Assembly: GCF_000934685.1 (NCBI RefSeq)
Contig: NZ_JYNQ01000001.1
Location: forward strand, 372,001-436,000
Origin: Lacinutrix sp. Hel_I_90
GTDB taxonomy: Bacteria; Bacteroidota; Bacteroidia; Flavobacteriales; Flavobacteriaceae
DNA length: 64,000 bases
Direction: 5' to 3'
This document shows, one piece after another, positions 1-8,629 of this stretch (the first letter of the stretch is position 1; each line of letters starts with the position of its first letter). The translations under genes were made by a program, and so were the position numbers. The notes under the pieces are model-generated. The model was not told the origin of the DNA. It saw nothing but the letters and a program-made list of their open reading frames with translations, and did no database searches.

Positions 1-303
1 GGATTAGGTATTTTTGATGTCGATATAAAACGGTTTTCTAATGTTGTTAAAGTACCACAGATGGGCTGGAATACCATTTCAAATTTAAAATCAGAATTAT
101 TTAGGGGCATAGAAGACGGGGCTTTTATGTATCTCGTGCATAGCTTTTACGCAGAACAATGTAAAGAGGAAATTGCCACAACACATTATGAATTTGATTA
201 TGCATCTGCCTTACAAAAAGATAATTTTTACGGGGTACAATTTCACCCGGAAAAGAGTAGTATTGCAGGCGCGCAAATTTTGAAAAATTTTCTGATGCTG
301 TAA
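1..303 (+). CDS. hisH: Imidazole glycerol phosphate synthase glutaminase subunit HisH (C-terminal part)
   Basis: The reading frame is open from the first base and encodes the last 100 residues of a class-I glutamine amidotransferase. HisH hydrolyses glutamine and channels ammonia to HisF in histidine biosynthesis. The visible part contains the VPQMGWN segment typical of HisH and the catalytic His-Glu pair in YGVQFHPEKS. The nucleophile cysteine lies upstream of the window. The gene leads a histidine cluster continuing with hisA, hisF and hisIE on the same strand. It is cut only by the window edge; nothing suggests it is broken. Confidence 0.96.
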   Translation, partial: GLGIFDVDIKRFSNVVKVPQMGWNTISNLKSELFRGIEDGAFMYLVHSFYAEQCKEEIATTHYEFDYASALQKDNFYGVQFHPEKSSIAGAQILKNFLML

Positions 304-446
304 CTTTTGCTTAGTCTTGCACGGTTTTGAAAACGGTGTAGGTTTAAAAATAAAACAGCAGTATCTGCAAGATTTTGTATATCTTGAAAATAGAGAAGTA
401 ATATATTAATTATAAAAAGATTCCCGTAGATAAGGGAACGTAGACA

Positions 447-1178
447 ATGAGAATAATACCAGCAATAGATATAATAGATGGTAAATGTGTAAGACTCACA
501 AAAGGGGATTACGATACCAAAAAAGTATACAATGAGAATCCGCTAGAGGTTGCTAAAGAATTTGAAGCGGCAGGTGTCCAATATTTACATTTAGTAGATT
601 TAGATGGTGCAAAAGCAAAACACATTGTTAATCATCGTGTTTTAGAACAAATTGCTAGTAAAACCGATCTTAAAATCGATTTTGGTGGCGGATTAAAAAC
701 TAATGAAGATTTGCACATCGCATTTAATTCTGGCGCAAAACAAATTACAGGAGGGAGTATTGCCGTTAATGATAGAGAAACCTTTGAAGGATGGATTTCT
801 AAATATGGTGCGCAAAAAATAATTTTGGGAGCCGACTGTAATAACGAAAAAATAGCCATTAGTGGCTGGCAGACGGAAAGTAATTTAGATGTGATTCCAT
901 TCATAAAAAACTATCAAAAGAAAGCGATTAAATACGTCATCTGTACAGATATTGCTAAGGATGGTATGCTCGAAGGGCCTTCATTTGACTTGTATCAAAA
1001 GATTATTGCGGAGTGTAGTCATAGTGACGGTCAAACCATAAAGTTGGTCGCTTCAGGAGGGATTTCAAATATTGACGAGTTGCCAATATTAAAAGAAATG
1101 GGTTGTGAAGGAGTGATTATTGGTAAAGCTATTTACGAAAACAAAATCAGCTTACAACAATTACAACGCTATTTATAA
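447..1178 (+). CDS. hisA: Phosphoribosylformimino-5-aminoimidazole carboxamide ribotide isomerase HisA
   Basis: This 243-residue (beta/alpha)8 barrel catalyses the Amadori rearrangement of ProFAR to PRFAR in the cytoplasm. The two catalytic aspartates fall where the family has them: D8 ([15 protein letters not shown]) and D130 (ILGADCN). The phosphate-binding loops FGGG near residue 79 and ASGGIS near residue 205 are present. Length is normal. The gene sits 143 bases after hisH; that gap has a small hairpin (TTCCC/GGGAA at 421-437) but no gene. Its stop codon is 1 base from the hisF start, so the two are translationally close. Confidence 0.97.
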   Translation: MRIIPAIDIIDGKCVRLTKGDYDTKKVYNENPLEVAKEFEAAGVQYLHLVDLDGAKAKHIVNHRVLEQIASKTDLKIDFGGGLKTNEDLHIAFNSGAKQITGGSIAVNDRETFEGWISKYGAQKIILGADCNNEKIAISGWQTESNLDVIPFIKNYQKKAIKYVICTDIAKDGMLEGPSFDLYQKIIAECSHSDGQTIKLVASGGISNIDELPILKEMGCEGVIIGKAIYENKISLQQLQRYL

Positions 1179-1179
1179 T

Positions 1180-1935
1180 ATGCTTACAAAACGAATCATC
1201 CCATGCCTGGATATTAAAAATGGCAGAACTGTTAAAGGTGTCAATTTCGTTAATTTAATTGATGCAGGAGATCCTGTGGCTTTAGCCAAACAATATGCTG
1301 AAAAAGGGGCAGATGAACTCGTTTTTCTTGACATTTCAGCAACATTAGAAGGGCGAAATACGACTTTAGAAATGGTGTTATCTGTGGCTGAGCAAGTGAA
1401 TATTCCATTTACGGTTGGTGGCGGTATTTCATCTATAGATGATGTAGACCGGTTACTAAAGGCAGGCGCAGACAAGGTGTCTATTAACTCTTCAGCAATT
1501 AAGAGACCGGAACTCATTAATGAATTGGCTAATAAGTTTGGTAACCAATGCATTACCGTTGCTATTGATGCCAAGCAGATTGAAGGAGAATGGATAGTAC
1601 ATTTAGCTGGAGGAAGCATTCCTACAACATTAAATTTATTCGATTGGGCAAAAGAAGTTGAGAGCAGAGGTGCTGGTGAGATTTTATTTACCTCTATGAA
1701 TAATGATGGTACAAAAGCTGGTTTTGCAAATGACGCTTTAGCGAAACTTTCAAAAGAATTAAACATTCCTATAATAGCTTCTGGTGGAGCAGGAACCATT
1801 CAGCATTTTATAGACACATTTGAAATAGGAAAAGCAGATGCAGCGTTGGCTGCCAGTGTGTTTCATTTTGGAGAAATACCTATTTCAGATTTAAAAGAAG
1901 CATTAAAGAATAATAATATAAACGTTAGATTGTAG
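1180..1935 (+). CDS. hisF: Imidazole glycerol phosphate synthase cyclase subunit HisF
   Basis: HisF is the cyclase half of IGP synthase, using ammonia from HisH to turn PRFAR into imidazole glycerol phosphate and AICAR. The product is 251 residues with catalytic D11 ([10 protein letters not shown]) and D130 (VAIDAK), the exact family positions, which fixes the start at the ATG at 1180 and not at the upstream in-frame ATG inside hisA at 1120. The glycine-rich phosphate loops (VGGGIS, ASGGAG) are intact. It begins 1 base after the hisA stop and is followed by about 100 bases before hisIE. Confidence 0.97.
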   Translation: MLTKRIIPCLDIKNGRTVKGVNFVNLIDAGDPVALAKQYAEKGADELVFLDISATLEGRNTTLEMVLSVAEQVNIPFTVGGGISSIDDVDRLLKAGADKVSINSSAIKRPELINELANKFGNQCITVAIDAKQIEGEWIVHLAGGSIPTTLNLFDWAKEVESRGAGEILFTSMNNDGTKAGFANDALAKLSKELNIPIIASGGAGTIQHFIDTFEIGKADAALAASVFHFGEIPISDLKEALKNNNINVRL

Positions 1936-2035
1936 TTTGACGCCACCGAGAACGAGGAAAAACAACGGAATCTTACTATAAGAAGAGTACCATGTCAAAC
2001 CAAAAACATGGATTCGCAATGACAAATAAAATAAA
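1936..2035. repeat. Spacer with possible short interspersed repeat between hisF and hisIE
   Basis: This 100-base spacer interrupts an otherwise tight operon. It holds a small inverted repeat (CCATGT/ACATGG around 1990-2011) ending in GGATTCGCAATGAC. A similar string, GAATTCCGAATGAC, occurs at about 8166-8179, after the decayed DUF72 gene. Such short degenerate elements are frequent between flavobacterial genes, but two loose copies are weak proof of a repeat family. Confidence 0.3.
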
Positions 2036-2635
2036 ATGGACATAGATTTTAATAAAAATAAGGACGGATTAATTCCTGCGATCATTCAAGACGCAACCAC
2101 AAAAAACGTTTTGATGTTAGGGTATATGAATGCTGAAGCATTAAAGAAAACACAAGACACTAAATTGGTAACGTTCTTTAGTAGAAGTAAGCAGCGTTTA
2201 TGGACTAAAGGAGAAGAAAGCGGAAACGTATTAAATTTAGTGGCTATTAAGTTGGATTGCGATAATGATACGCTTTTAATTAACGTGAACCCAAAAGGCC
2301 CAACCTGTCACAAAGGCACTGATACGTGCTGGAATGAAACAAATACTGAAAATTTCGGATTTATCTCTAAACTCGAAAGCACCATAGAAGACAGGAGAAC
2401 TAATGCTACTGGTGAAAAATCATACGTTGCTTCTTTGTTTGAAAAAGGAATCAATAAGATTGCTCAGAAAGTAGGAGAGGAAGCAGTAGAAGTCGTTATA
2501 GAAGCTAAAGATAATGATGACAACTTATTCTTAAACGAAAGTGCAGATTTATTATTTCATTATTTAATGTTGCTGCAAGCAAAAGGGTTTAAATTGAACG
2601 CTGTCGTTGACGTTTTAAAAGGAAGAGAAAAATAA
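2036..2635 (+). CDS. hisIE: Bifunctional phosphoribosyl-AMP cyclohydrolase / phosphoribosyl-ATP pyrophosphatase HisIE
   Basis: The 199-residue protein fuses HisI (about residues 1-105) with HisE (about 108-199). HisI opens the purine ring of PR-AMP; its zinc and magnesium ligands are visible as C75, the following acidic run DCDND, C91 and C98 in GPTCHKGTDTCW. HisE releases pyrophosphate from PR-ATP; the helical segment with KVGEEAVEVVIEAK and NESADLLFHYL carries its metal-binding acids. Together they do steps 2 and 3 of histidine synthesis. It is the last gene of the cluster, followed by a hairpin terminator at 2648-2677. Confidence 0.97.
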   Translation: MDIDFNKNKDGLIPAIIQDATTKNVLMLGYMNAEALKKTQDTKLVTFFSRSKQRLWTKGEESGNVLNLVAIKLDCDNDTLLINVNPKGPTCHKGTDTCWNETNTENFGFISKLESTIEDRRTNATGEKSYVASLFEKGINKIAQKVGEEAVEVVIEAKDNDDNLFLNESADLLFHYLMLLQAKGFKLNAVVDVLKGREK

Positions 2636-2647
2636 AGAACACCAGAT

Positions 2648-2677
2648 AAAAGCACCAGAAATTTTCTGATGCTTTTT
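2648..2677 (+). terminator. Intrinsic terminator after the his operon
   Basis: The arms AAAGCACCAGAAA and TTTCTGATGCTTT pair with one mismatch and run into a T stretch. The hairpin lies 12 bases after the hisIE stop and 10 bases before the end of the convergent membrane-protein gene, so it may serve both. Confidence 0.7.
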
Positions 2678-2687
2678 AAAGAACGTT

Positions 2688-3104
2688 TTAATTTAACCAG
2701 CCCTTTTTTGTGGCAGATTTTGAAAAATATACTAATGCAAAAGAGACTATAATTACCAATGGCGTCATAGGATTAGGCATTTTAATACCAAAAACGACAT
2801 AACTCATTTGTATAACAACAGCAACAGCACTAATGAGCAAGATAAGGTAAGCCCATTTTTTTCTTAATAACAACCCCATACAACCCAAAGTCCCGCCAAA
2901 TACAGCTAATGCAAATACGATCATGTACCATACAGGGAGGTTGGCATACATGTCTTGCTGCTCTTGTGGTAAAGCTGCTATAATCTCTGATGTCATACTT
3001 ACTTGAGCAAAATAAGCACCAATACCTAAAATATTCCAAACCAGTGCTATAACGCACACTATCCAAAACCATATGGGCGGTTTAACTCTTGATATTTCTG
3101 CCAT
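2688..3104 (-). CDS. Small integral membrane protein of unknown function
   Basis: The product is 138 residues with four predicted membrane spans: around residues 11-33 (after the PPIWFW motif), 58-80, 85-103 and 116-130. A short soluble loop with EIIAALPQEQQDMYANLP separates spans 1 and 2. I recall this type of protein from flavobacterial genomes, often with an unreliable sugar-transporter label; nothing here supports transport. It stands alone, convergent with the his operon. Function unknown. Confidence 0.75.
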   Translation of the reverse strand: MAEISRVKPPIWFWIVCVIALVWNILGIGAYFAQVSMTSEIIAALPQEQQDMYANLPVWYMIVFALAVFGGTLGCMGLLLRKKWAYLILLISAVAVVIQMSYVVFGIKMPNPMTPLVIIVSFALVYFSKSATKKGWLN

Positions 3105-3187
3105 AATTTATTTTTTTTACTTAGTTAATATAATACAAGGTATAAAAATTTTGTCATATCTCTTAAAATAGGTTACTTGCTGCTTCT

Positions 3188-3976
3188 ATGAATTCATTTA
3201 ATAAAAAATTTTTCTACCTTATTACCATTCAATATCTAGGCTACCGTTTCCACGGTTGGCAAAAGCAACCAGATGTGAAAACCCTGCATCTTATGGTAGA
3301 CCGAACGTTTAATTTCATCTTAGAAGGGAAGCGTTTTAAAAGTTTAGCGTCTGGTAGAACAGATGCCATGGTTTCAGCTGAAGAAACAGCTATCGAGCTC
3401 TTTCTTTATGAACCACTAGAAGATTTAGAAGAGTTTTTAAGGCTGTTTAATACTAATTTACCGCAAGACATTCGTGCTTTAACTATTAAAGAAGTGGATG
3501 CCGATTTTAATATTATAAATACGCCTAAAGTAAAAGAGTATTTATATCTATTTGCTTTTGGTGATAAATTCCATCCGTTCTGTGCGGCAATACTCACAAC
3601 CATACTTGATGATTTGGATATTGATAGTATGAAAAGAGGTGCAAAACTATTTGAAGGGCAACATTATTTAAAAACGTATTGTTACAAACCCTCAGATACA
3701 GGAATTTATAATCGTGAAATTTTAACTTGTGAGATTGTACAGAACAGCATTTATACCGCGAATTTTTTCCCAAAGCAAAGCTATTTATTACGCGTTAGAG
3801 GTCAGGGTTTTATGAGAAATCAAATTCGTCTCATGATGGGTACCTTAATTGATCTTGGTAAAGGAAAACATACATTAGAGGATATAAAGGCCTCTTTAGA
3901 ACCTGATAACACCATTAAAATGGACTACATAGCTCCGGCTTCAGGATTAATTTTAAAACAAATTTCATTCGAATAG
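3188..3976 (+). CDS. TruA-family tRNA pseudouridine synthase-like protein
   Basis: This 262-residue protein matches the TruA fold from its opening strand (IQYLGYRFHGWQKQP) onward. The catalytic aspartate motif is present as SGRTDAMVSA with D59, where classical TruA has GRTDxGVHA; the second glycine and the VHA are changed. Later family motifs FMRNQIRLMMGTLIDLGKGK are intact. It probably pseudouridylates a tRNA or other RNA, but the altered motif suggests a paralogue of housekeeping TruA, so its target may differ. It is transcribed alone. Confidence 0.85.
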   Translation: MNSFNKKFFYLITIQYLGYRFHGWQKQPDVKTLHLMVDRTFNFILEGKRFKSLASGRTDAMVSAEETAIELFLYEPLEDLEEFLRLFNTNLPQDIRALTIKEVDADFNIINTPKVKEYLYLFAFGDKFHPFCAAILTTILDDLDIDSMKRGAKLFEGQHYLKTYCYKPSDTGIYNREILTCEIVQNSIYTANFFPKQSYLLRVRGQGFMRNQIRLMMGTLIDLGKGKHTLEDIKASLEPDNTIKMDYIAPASGLILKQISFE

Positions 3977-4129
3977 TTAAAATTTGATTGTTAATTTTTT
4001 TAGTAAAATAGTATTCTCATTAACATAAATTAGGTTAATAAAAACCGAACACTGTTAAAGCCTGTTAAATGGTTTGATAAGTTGGCTCTCACGGTTATAT
4101 TGAAAGCAATTTAAAACAATAACCAACAT

Positions 4130-4633
4130 ATGAGTTACCTAAATATTAAAGACGAAAAACTAATTCCGGTAGTAATGGAGTTGAATACGTTACTATCTGA
4201 CTATCATATATATTATCAAAAACTAAGAAATTTTCATTGGAATATATTAGGGAAAAACTTCTTCGACTTACATATCCAATTTGAAAACATGTACAATGAT
4301 GCGAGACTTAAAATAGATGAAATAGCAGAACGCATATTGACCTTAAGACACCATCCAGTAAGTACCTTAAGCGATTATTTAAGAATAACATCATTACAAG
4401 AAACATCAGGCTTGATTACAGATCAGGAAATGATTTTAGAGCTCCTAAGCGATCACAAAAAAGTGCTGAAACAAATGAGTGCCATAATAGAGAAAGCAAA
4501 TGAGGCAGGAGATGAGGGTACTATAGACTTGATTGGAGCATACATTAGGGAGTTAGAAAAAACAAGTTGGATGCTAAATGCTTGGTCTAAAAGCACTAAT
4601 GAACAACTTGAAAGGGATGGAGTTAAAAGTTAA
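4130..4633 (+). CDS. dps: Dps-family ferritin-like DNA-binding protein
   Basis: The 167-residue all-helical protein is a Dps-type miniferritin that stores iron and consumes peroxide, protecting DNA. The intersubunit ferroxidase ligands are visible: His in LRNFHWNILG and the acids in FDLHIQFENMYNDARLKIDEIAER. Length is normal. There is no basic N-terminal tail, so DNA binding is not assured. It is followed 58 bases later by an mscS-type gene, then a DUF1328 peptide and a small lipoprotein, suggesting a general-stress neighbourhood. Confidence 0.93.
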   Translation: MSYLNIKDEKLIPVVMELNTLLSDYHIYYQKLRNFHWNILGKNFFDLHIQFENMYNDARLKIDEIAERILTLRHHPVSTLSDYLRITSLQETSGLITDQEMILELLSDHKKVLKQMSAIIEKANEAGDEGTIDLIGAYIRELEKTSWMLNAWSKSTNEQLERDGVKS

Positions 4634-4691
4634 TGTTTTTGAAGCAAAACATACTTTTCATTACTTCTAACTTTATACTTCTAAAATTATT

Positions 4692-5588
4692 ATGTCAGAC
4701 GAATTCAGCAAAGCGCTAGCACTTTTATCAGATAAATTATTAGGATGGTTTAATGCTTTTATTAAAAGCATACCAAACCTTATAATTGCAATAATAGTAT
4801 TAGTTGTTTTCTATTACATCTCAAGATATATTTCTCGATTTGTTGGTAGATTGGTATCAAAGAAAATTAATCAAGATTCATTGGTAAACATTATCACTAA
4901 AATAGCTGCTGTTTTAGTTGTTGCTGTTGGTTTCTTCTTAGCTTTAGGTGTTTTAAATTTAAGTAAAACACTTGAAACGTTAATAGGAGCAGCTGGCGTT
5001 TCTGGTTTAGTTATTGGCCTAGCGTTGCAAGGAACACTTAGTAATACATTTGCTGGTGTTGTTTTGAGCTTTAGAAAAAGTATAGAGATAGGGCATTGGG
5101 TTGAAACCAATGGATTTTCTGGTGAAGTAGTAGAAATCAGTTTAAAGAACTTTGTCCTTAAAGAGGCAGATAACAACATGGTCCTGATACCGAACACGTC
5201 GATACTTCAAAATCCAATAAAAAATTACGCGTTAACGTCAAAAATGAGAGTTGTGATCAGATGCGGTGTAGGCTATGAGTCGGATTTAGAATTGGTAAAA
5301 ACCATAACTAAAGAAACCATATCTAAGACGTTTAGTCATATTGATTCTCCGGATAAGGTGGAGTTTTTCTATGAAGAGTTTGGAGGAAGTTCAATTAATT
5401 TTTTATGTAGATTTTGGATTGATGCCCAAAGTGTTATAGAAGAAATAAAAGCGAAAAGCACCGCTATTTTAGAGATTAAGAAGGCTTTTGATAAGGAAAA
5501 TATTAATATACCATTTCCAATTAGGACGTTACAATTTAATAATGAATTAAGCGTGTCTAAACCAGAGAAAGAATCACATGAGGTATAA
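4692..5588 (+). CDS. mscS: Small-conductance mechanosensitive channel, MscS family
   Basis: The 298-residue protein has the minimal MscS layout: three membrane helices (about residues 25-47, 66-90 and 95-125, the last being the Gly/Ala-rich pore helix with GAAGVSGLVIGLALQG), then the beta domain (GFSGEVVEISLKNFVLKEADN, NTSILQNPIKNY) and the alpha/beta cytoplasmic cage. It opens under membrane tension to release osmolytes on hypo-osmotic shock. It lies in the inner membrane and shares direction with dps. Confidence 0.95.
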   Translation: MSDEFSKALALLSDKLLGWFNAFIKSIPNLIIAIIVLVVFYYISRYISRFVGRLVSKKINQDSLVNIITKIAAVLVVAVGFFLALGVLNLSKTLETLIGAAGVSGLVIGLALQGTLSNTFAGVVLSFRKSIEIGHWVETNGFSGEVVEISLKNFVLKEADNNMVLIPNTSILQNPIKNYALTSKMRVVIRCGVGYESDLELVKTITKETISKTFSHIDSPDKVEFFYEEFGGSSINFLCRFWIDAQSVIEEIKAKSTAILEIKKAFDKENINIPFPIRTLQFNNELSVSKPEKESHEV

Positions 5589-5644
5589 GCTAAATTATTG
5601 AATACAATTTAAATACAATTACTAACCCTTAAAAAATTAAAACT

Positions 5645-5806
5645 ATGTTACGTTGGACTATTACATTTATTATTATTGCAATCATTGCAGGAATACTAGG
5701 ATTTGGTGGAATTGCTGGTGGAGCAGCAAGCATTGCTAAAATACTTTTCTTTATTTTTATTGTACTTTTTATTCTGTCCTTGTTGAGAGGCGGGTTAAAA
5801 AAATAG
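5645..5806 (+). CDS. DUF1328-type small hydrophobic membrane peptide
   Basis: This 53-residue ORF encodes [16 protein letters not shown] followed by a [17 protein letters not shown] core and a second hydrophobic stretch ending in LLRGGLKK. Two short membrane helices around a glycine-rich hinge match the DUF1328 (YtjA-type) family, widespread and often stress-linked in Gram-negative bacteria. Its biochemical role is not known. It lies 56 bases after mscS and 110 bases before a small lipoprotein gene, probably part of the same stress group. Confidence 0.85.
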   Translation: MLRWTITFIIIAIIAGILGFGGIAGGAASIAKILFFIFIVLFILSLLRGGLKK

Positions 5807-5916
5807 TAAATACTCTTAGTGATAAATGAGCTTGAATTTATTTAGTTTAGAAGCAAAAATAACGCTCATTTATTACTATTTTTAATACATAATCAACCTT
5901 TAAAAATTAAATCAAT

Positions 5917-6048
5917 ATGAAAAAATTATCTTATTTATTTTTAGTGTTATTTTCTCTTTCAACAGTATTATCATCTTGTAGAGAAGAGAGTAAAGCAGAA
6001 GATGCTGTAGAAGACGTCGCAGACGATATCGAAGATGCAGTAGATTAA
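5917..6048 (+). CDS. Small acidic lipoprotein
   Basis: The 43-residue product starts with a lipoprotein signal peptide ([21 protein letters not shown], lipobox LSSC, cysteine at 21). The mature part is only 22 residues, nearly all Glu, Asp and Ala with a DAVED/DAVD repeat. I do not recognise a named family. Good start spacing, a perfect lipobox and a strong terminator 23 bases downstream argue it is real. It may be a small envelope-stress protein like those often found beside DUF1328 peptides; that is inference. Confidence 0.75.
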   Translation: MKKLSYLFLVLFSLSTVLSSCREESKAEDAVEDVADDIEDAVD

Positions 6049-6071
6049 AAAAAGTTTATATTATAAAAAAA

Positions 6072-6097
6072 AGTCTCGATAGTAATCGGGACTTTTG
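6072..6097 (+). terminator. Intrinsic terminator after the small lipoprotein gene
   Basis: The arms AGTCTCGAT and ATCGGGACT pair over nine positions (one G-T) around a 4-base loop, followed by TTTT. It is preceded by an A run, so it could also work on the other strand. Confidence 0.8.
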
Positions 6098-6125
6098 TAC
6101 TTTCAGCCGCCAAATAACATTTAGA

Positions 6126-6797
6126 ATGAGCATAAAAATAGCTTTAGATTTTTTAAAAAAATTAGAAAAAAATAATAATCGTGAGTGGTTTGCAGATAAT
6201 AAGGCTGAATATGAACAAGCATTAAAAGAAGTTAAGACGGCATCTAATGCTATTTATAAGCAAATGCAGGCTCATGATGCTTTTGAGAAAATGAAACTCT
6301 TTAGAATTTATAGAGATGTTCGGTTTTCTAAAAACAAACAACCTTATAAAAACAATTTTGGCGTTGCGTTTCACAGAACAAAACCAAAATTAAGAGGAGG
6401 GTATTACCTGCAAATTCAGCCCGATAATAATTTTATCGCTACTGGTTTTTGGAACCCAGACAAAGAAGATTTATTGAGAATTAGAAAGGAACTGGAAGTG
6501 GATGCCAGTGATATTCGTGATATAATAAATGATAACGCACTAAAATCTGTTTGGGGGGACTTAGTGGGTGAGGAATTAAAAACGGCGCCAAAAGGTTTTG
6601 ACAAAGAACATGCTGCTATAGATTTGATTCGGCATAAGCAGTTTATTTTTGTCAAAAAACTTACTAATAAAGAGGTTATGGCTCCTGATTTTGCTGAAAC
6701 CGTGAGTGCTAATTTTAAAACGATTCGTCCTTTTTTTAATTATATGAGCGCTATTTTAACCACGGACCTTAATGGGGTTTCAACGATTAAGGATTAA
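6126..6797 (+). CDS. DUF2461 / TIGR02453 family protein
   Basis: The 223-residue protein has the hallmark opening of the DUF2461 family: an N-terminal helix with FLKKLEKNNNREWFADNKAEYE, then LFRIYRDVRFSKNKQPYKNNFG and a GGYYLQIQPDNNFIATGFW strand. The family is widely conserved in bacteria and some fungi but has no firmly assigned activity. No signal peptide or membrane span is seen, so it is likely cytoplasmic. It is transcribed alone and convergent with the Gre-like gene. Confidence 0.88.
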   Translation: MSIKIALDFLKKLEKNNNREWFADNKAEYEQALKEVKTASNAIYKQMQAHDAFEKMKLFRIYRDVRFSKNKQPYKNNFGVAFHRTKPKLRGGYYLQIQPDNNFIATGFWNPDKEDLLRIRKELEVDASDIRDIINDNALKSVWGDLVGEELKTAPKGFDKEHAAIDLIRHKQFIFVKKLTNKEVMAPDFAETVSANFKTIRPFFNYMSAILTTDLNGVSTIKD

Positions 6798-6845
6798 GAA
6801 AAATAAGGAACAAACGTATTGTTCAAGTGCTATCAAAAGCAAGTG

Positions 6846-7289
6846 TTAAATCACCTCTACAACGGTGTATTTATTGTTTTTAAATTCGAAGGTATCCCCT
6901 TTTGTTTTTTGTTTTAAAAGCTGACCAATTGGAGACTCTAATGAAATTGCATAATAGCTTTCATCTTCTAAATCAATTTTCCCTAAGCTAATTGAGATAA
7001 AGAAATGCAAGGTATTCGTTTTCACCAAACTACCTAAAGCTACATTTGGAGATAATAAATTTATTTTTACCTGCTTAAGGTATTCTTGCGTTTTTCTGGC
7101 TTCGTTAAGATAACCTGAATTTTTCTCTAAATCATTCAAGAGTTTGCCATTTCCATGGTCTTCATCCTCTGCGCTACCTTGATTGCTCTCAATAGCGTCT
7201 TTAATTAACTCAATTTCATTTTTATAATCTGTAATACGCTGTTCTACATAAGTATTACAATAGTGTAAAAGCTTTTGTTTCGTTGTCAT
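6846..7289 (-). CDS. GreA/GreB-like transcription elongation factor homologue
   Basis: The 147-residue protein has an N-terminal coiled-coil (about residues 10-70, with acidic EDEDHGNGK near the tip) followed by a C-terminal domain ending ISLESPIGQLLKQKTKGDTFEF, matching the GreA/GreB C-terminal fold (SPIG.LL..K.GD). Gre factors bind RNA polymerase and rescue backtracked complexes. Here the C-terminal domain is good but the N-terminal tip differs from GreA, so RNAP binding without cleavage activity is possible. It lies 12 bases downstream of the next minus-strand gene, probably in one operon. Confidence 0.75.
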   Translation of the reverse strand: MTTKQKLLHYCNTYVEQRITDYKNEIELIKDAIESNQGSAEDEDHGNGKLLNDLEKNSGYLNEARKTQEYLKQVKINLLSPNVALGSLVKTNTLHFFISISLGKIDLEDESYYAISLESPIGQLLKQKTKGDTFEFKNNKYTVVEVI

Positions 7290-7301
7290 TGATTACTATA
7301 G

Positions 7302-7721
7302 TTATACGGCTTTTAATATTTCTGTCTTTTCAAATAATTGAATATTGTTTTGGAGTCTTTGCTTAACAATATTCATCATTCGTTTATTTAAAGCAGAAGA
7401 GTTTTCAATGTACTTAAGGTATTCATCAGTAGTAAACTGGCCGATCACCATGCCTTTTAATGCGTTTCTAAATTTAATATCTTTTTGTATGGCATTTTCT
7501 ATATAATGCAGACGCCTTTCTAAAGTCAATTGATAAAAGACATTTTTATGTTTTGTAATATAGTTTTTAAAGACTTCAATCAATAAATCGTTTTGTAATT
7601 TAATTACTGGTCTTAATGTAATATTTTGAAAATGTTCTTCATTACTCATCTTGTCAGTAATTATTATTGAAGAAATTATTGGTCTTATGGCTAATAATTG
7701 TTGATCTCTGGATGTCATCAT
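7302..7721 (-). CDS. Uncharacterised flavobacterial protein
   Basis: I place the start at the ATG at 7721 (MMTSRDQQLLAIRPII; the ATG at 7718 is equally possible), giving about 140 residues. The longer frame back to 7856 would add an implausible AT-rich leader and overlap the decayed DUF72 gene. The product is mostly helical and basic, with LRPVIKLQNDLLIEVFKNYI and a C-terminal LNKRMMNIVKQRLQ helix. Similar proteins in related genomes carry doubtful enzyme names; I see no catalytic motif. It precedes the Gre-like gene by 12 bases. Confidence 0.65.
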   Translation of the reverse strand: MMTSRDQQLLAIRPIISSIIITDKMSNEEHFQNITLRPVIKLQNDLLIEVFKNYITKHKNVFYQLTLERRLHYIENAIQKDIKFRNALKGMVIGQFTTDEYLKYIENSSALNKRMMNIVKQRLQNNIQLFEKTEILKAV

Positions 7722-7821
7722 AATTATAAGTTTGTATAAAAATATCAATAAAGACGTGTTTATATTTTGATCAAGGTTTTTCTTGTTAACCGTGTTATGA
7801 ACAATTATCTTTAGCATTAAA

Positions 7822-8147
7822 ATGAAACCAAAATAAAATTTGGAAGTGTAGACCATCCAGGACTGGTAGATTTTACGCTACCAGAAGACCAAAAGACGAC
7901 CAAACGTGTTTTAAATTTAACGAAAGCGGATGCTGTGCCAAAGGTTTGTTTAGGTTGTGCAAAATGGAACAGGGCAGACCTTAAAGGTTTTTACCCTAGA
8001 GGTATGAAAGATGAACTGGCTTACTATTCAACTCAGTTTAATGCTTTGGAGTTAAAAGCTACATTTTACAGAATCTTTCCTGCGGAGCAGTTTGCTAAAT
8101 GGTATCATAAAACACTTTATTTTGTAAAAAACTTAATGCGGAATTAG
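7822..8147 (+). pseudogene. Decayed DUF72-family gene (frameshifted and truncated)
   Basis: From 7842 the frame reads GSVDHPGLVDFTLP and continues into VCLGCAKWNRADLKGFYPRG, YYSTQFNALELKATFYR and AEQFAKWY, the N-terminal part of a DUF72 barrel, normally about 250-300 residues. The only suitable ATG (7822) is in another frame and hits TAA after four codons, so a frameshift separates start and body. After AEQFAKWYHKT the family sequence is lost and the frame ends at 8147. About two thirds of the gene is missing. No intact copy is in this window. Confidence 0.75.
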
Positions 8148-8215
8148 GTTGTTCCTCAACAATTCCGAATTCCGAATGACGATTCATGTAATGTAAAATA
8201 AAACCTATTTAAGAT

Positions 8216-8602
8216 ATGAGATTTCACACTAGAAAGTGGGTAAAACCAGAAGACCTAAACCCAAATGGAACGCTGTTTGGTGGAAGACTATTAGCCTGGA
8301 TTGATGAGGAGGCAGCATTATATGCTGTCGTTCAACTTGAAAATGCGCATGTGGTTACAAAATATATTGCGGAAATAGATTTTAAAAGTTCTGCTAAAAC
8401 GGGTGATATTATAGAAATTGGAATTGAGGTTGTAAAATTTGGTAGAGCCTCTTTAACCTTGCGTTGTGAAGTACGTAATATGATGACGCGTGAAGCCATT
8501 ATTACTTTAGAGAAAATTGTAATGGTAAATTTAGATGGTGAAGGTAACGTAAAGCCTCATGGTAAAATAAAAATAGAATACATTAAAGATCGGTTGAAAT
8601 AG
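8216..8602 (+). CDS. Hotdog-fold acyl-CoA thioesterase
   Basis: The 128-residue protein carries the acyl-CoA thioesterase motif NPNGTLFGGRLLAWIDEEAA, in which the Asn/Asp residues and the GG preceding the central helix form the active site of YciA/ACOT-like hotdog enzymes. It hydrolyses acyl-CoA to free fatty acid and CoA in the cytoplasm; chain-length preference cannot be read. The later strand IEIGIEVVKFGRASLTLRCEV fits the family. Length is typical for a single hotdog domain acting as an oligomer. It is isolated from fatty-acid genes here. Confidence 0.9.
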   Translation: MRFHTRKWVKPEDLNPNGTLFGGRLLAWIDEEAALYAVVQLENAHVVTKYIAEIDFKSSAKTGDIIEIGIEVVKFGRASLTLRCEVRNMMTREAIITLEKIVMVNLDGEGNVKPHGKIKIEYIKDRLK

Positions 8603-8629
8603 CCTGTTATTTTTATAATCGCCTTTTTT

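Noticed and set aside
1120-1179. Upstream in-frame ATG extending hisF into hisA
   Set aside because: The 251-residue form places D11 and D130 exactly at the catalytic positions, and the ATG at 1180 directly follows the hisA stop.
5823-5875. Inverted repeat AAATGAGC ... GCTCATTT as a terminator
   Set aside because: The loop is over 30 bases and the arms are short, so a stable hairpin is doubtful.
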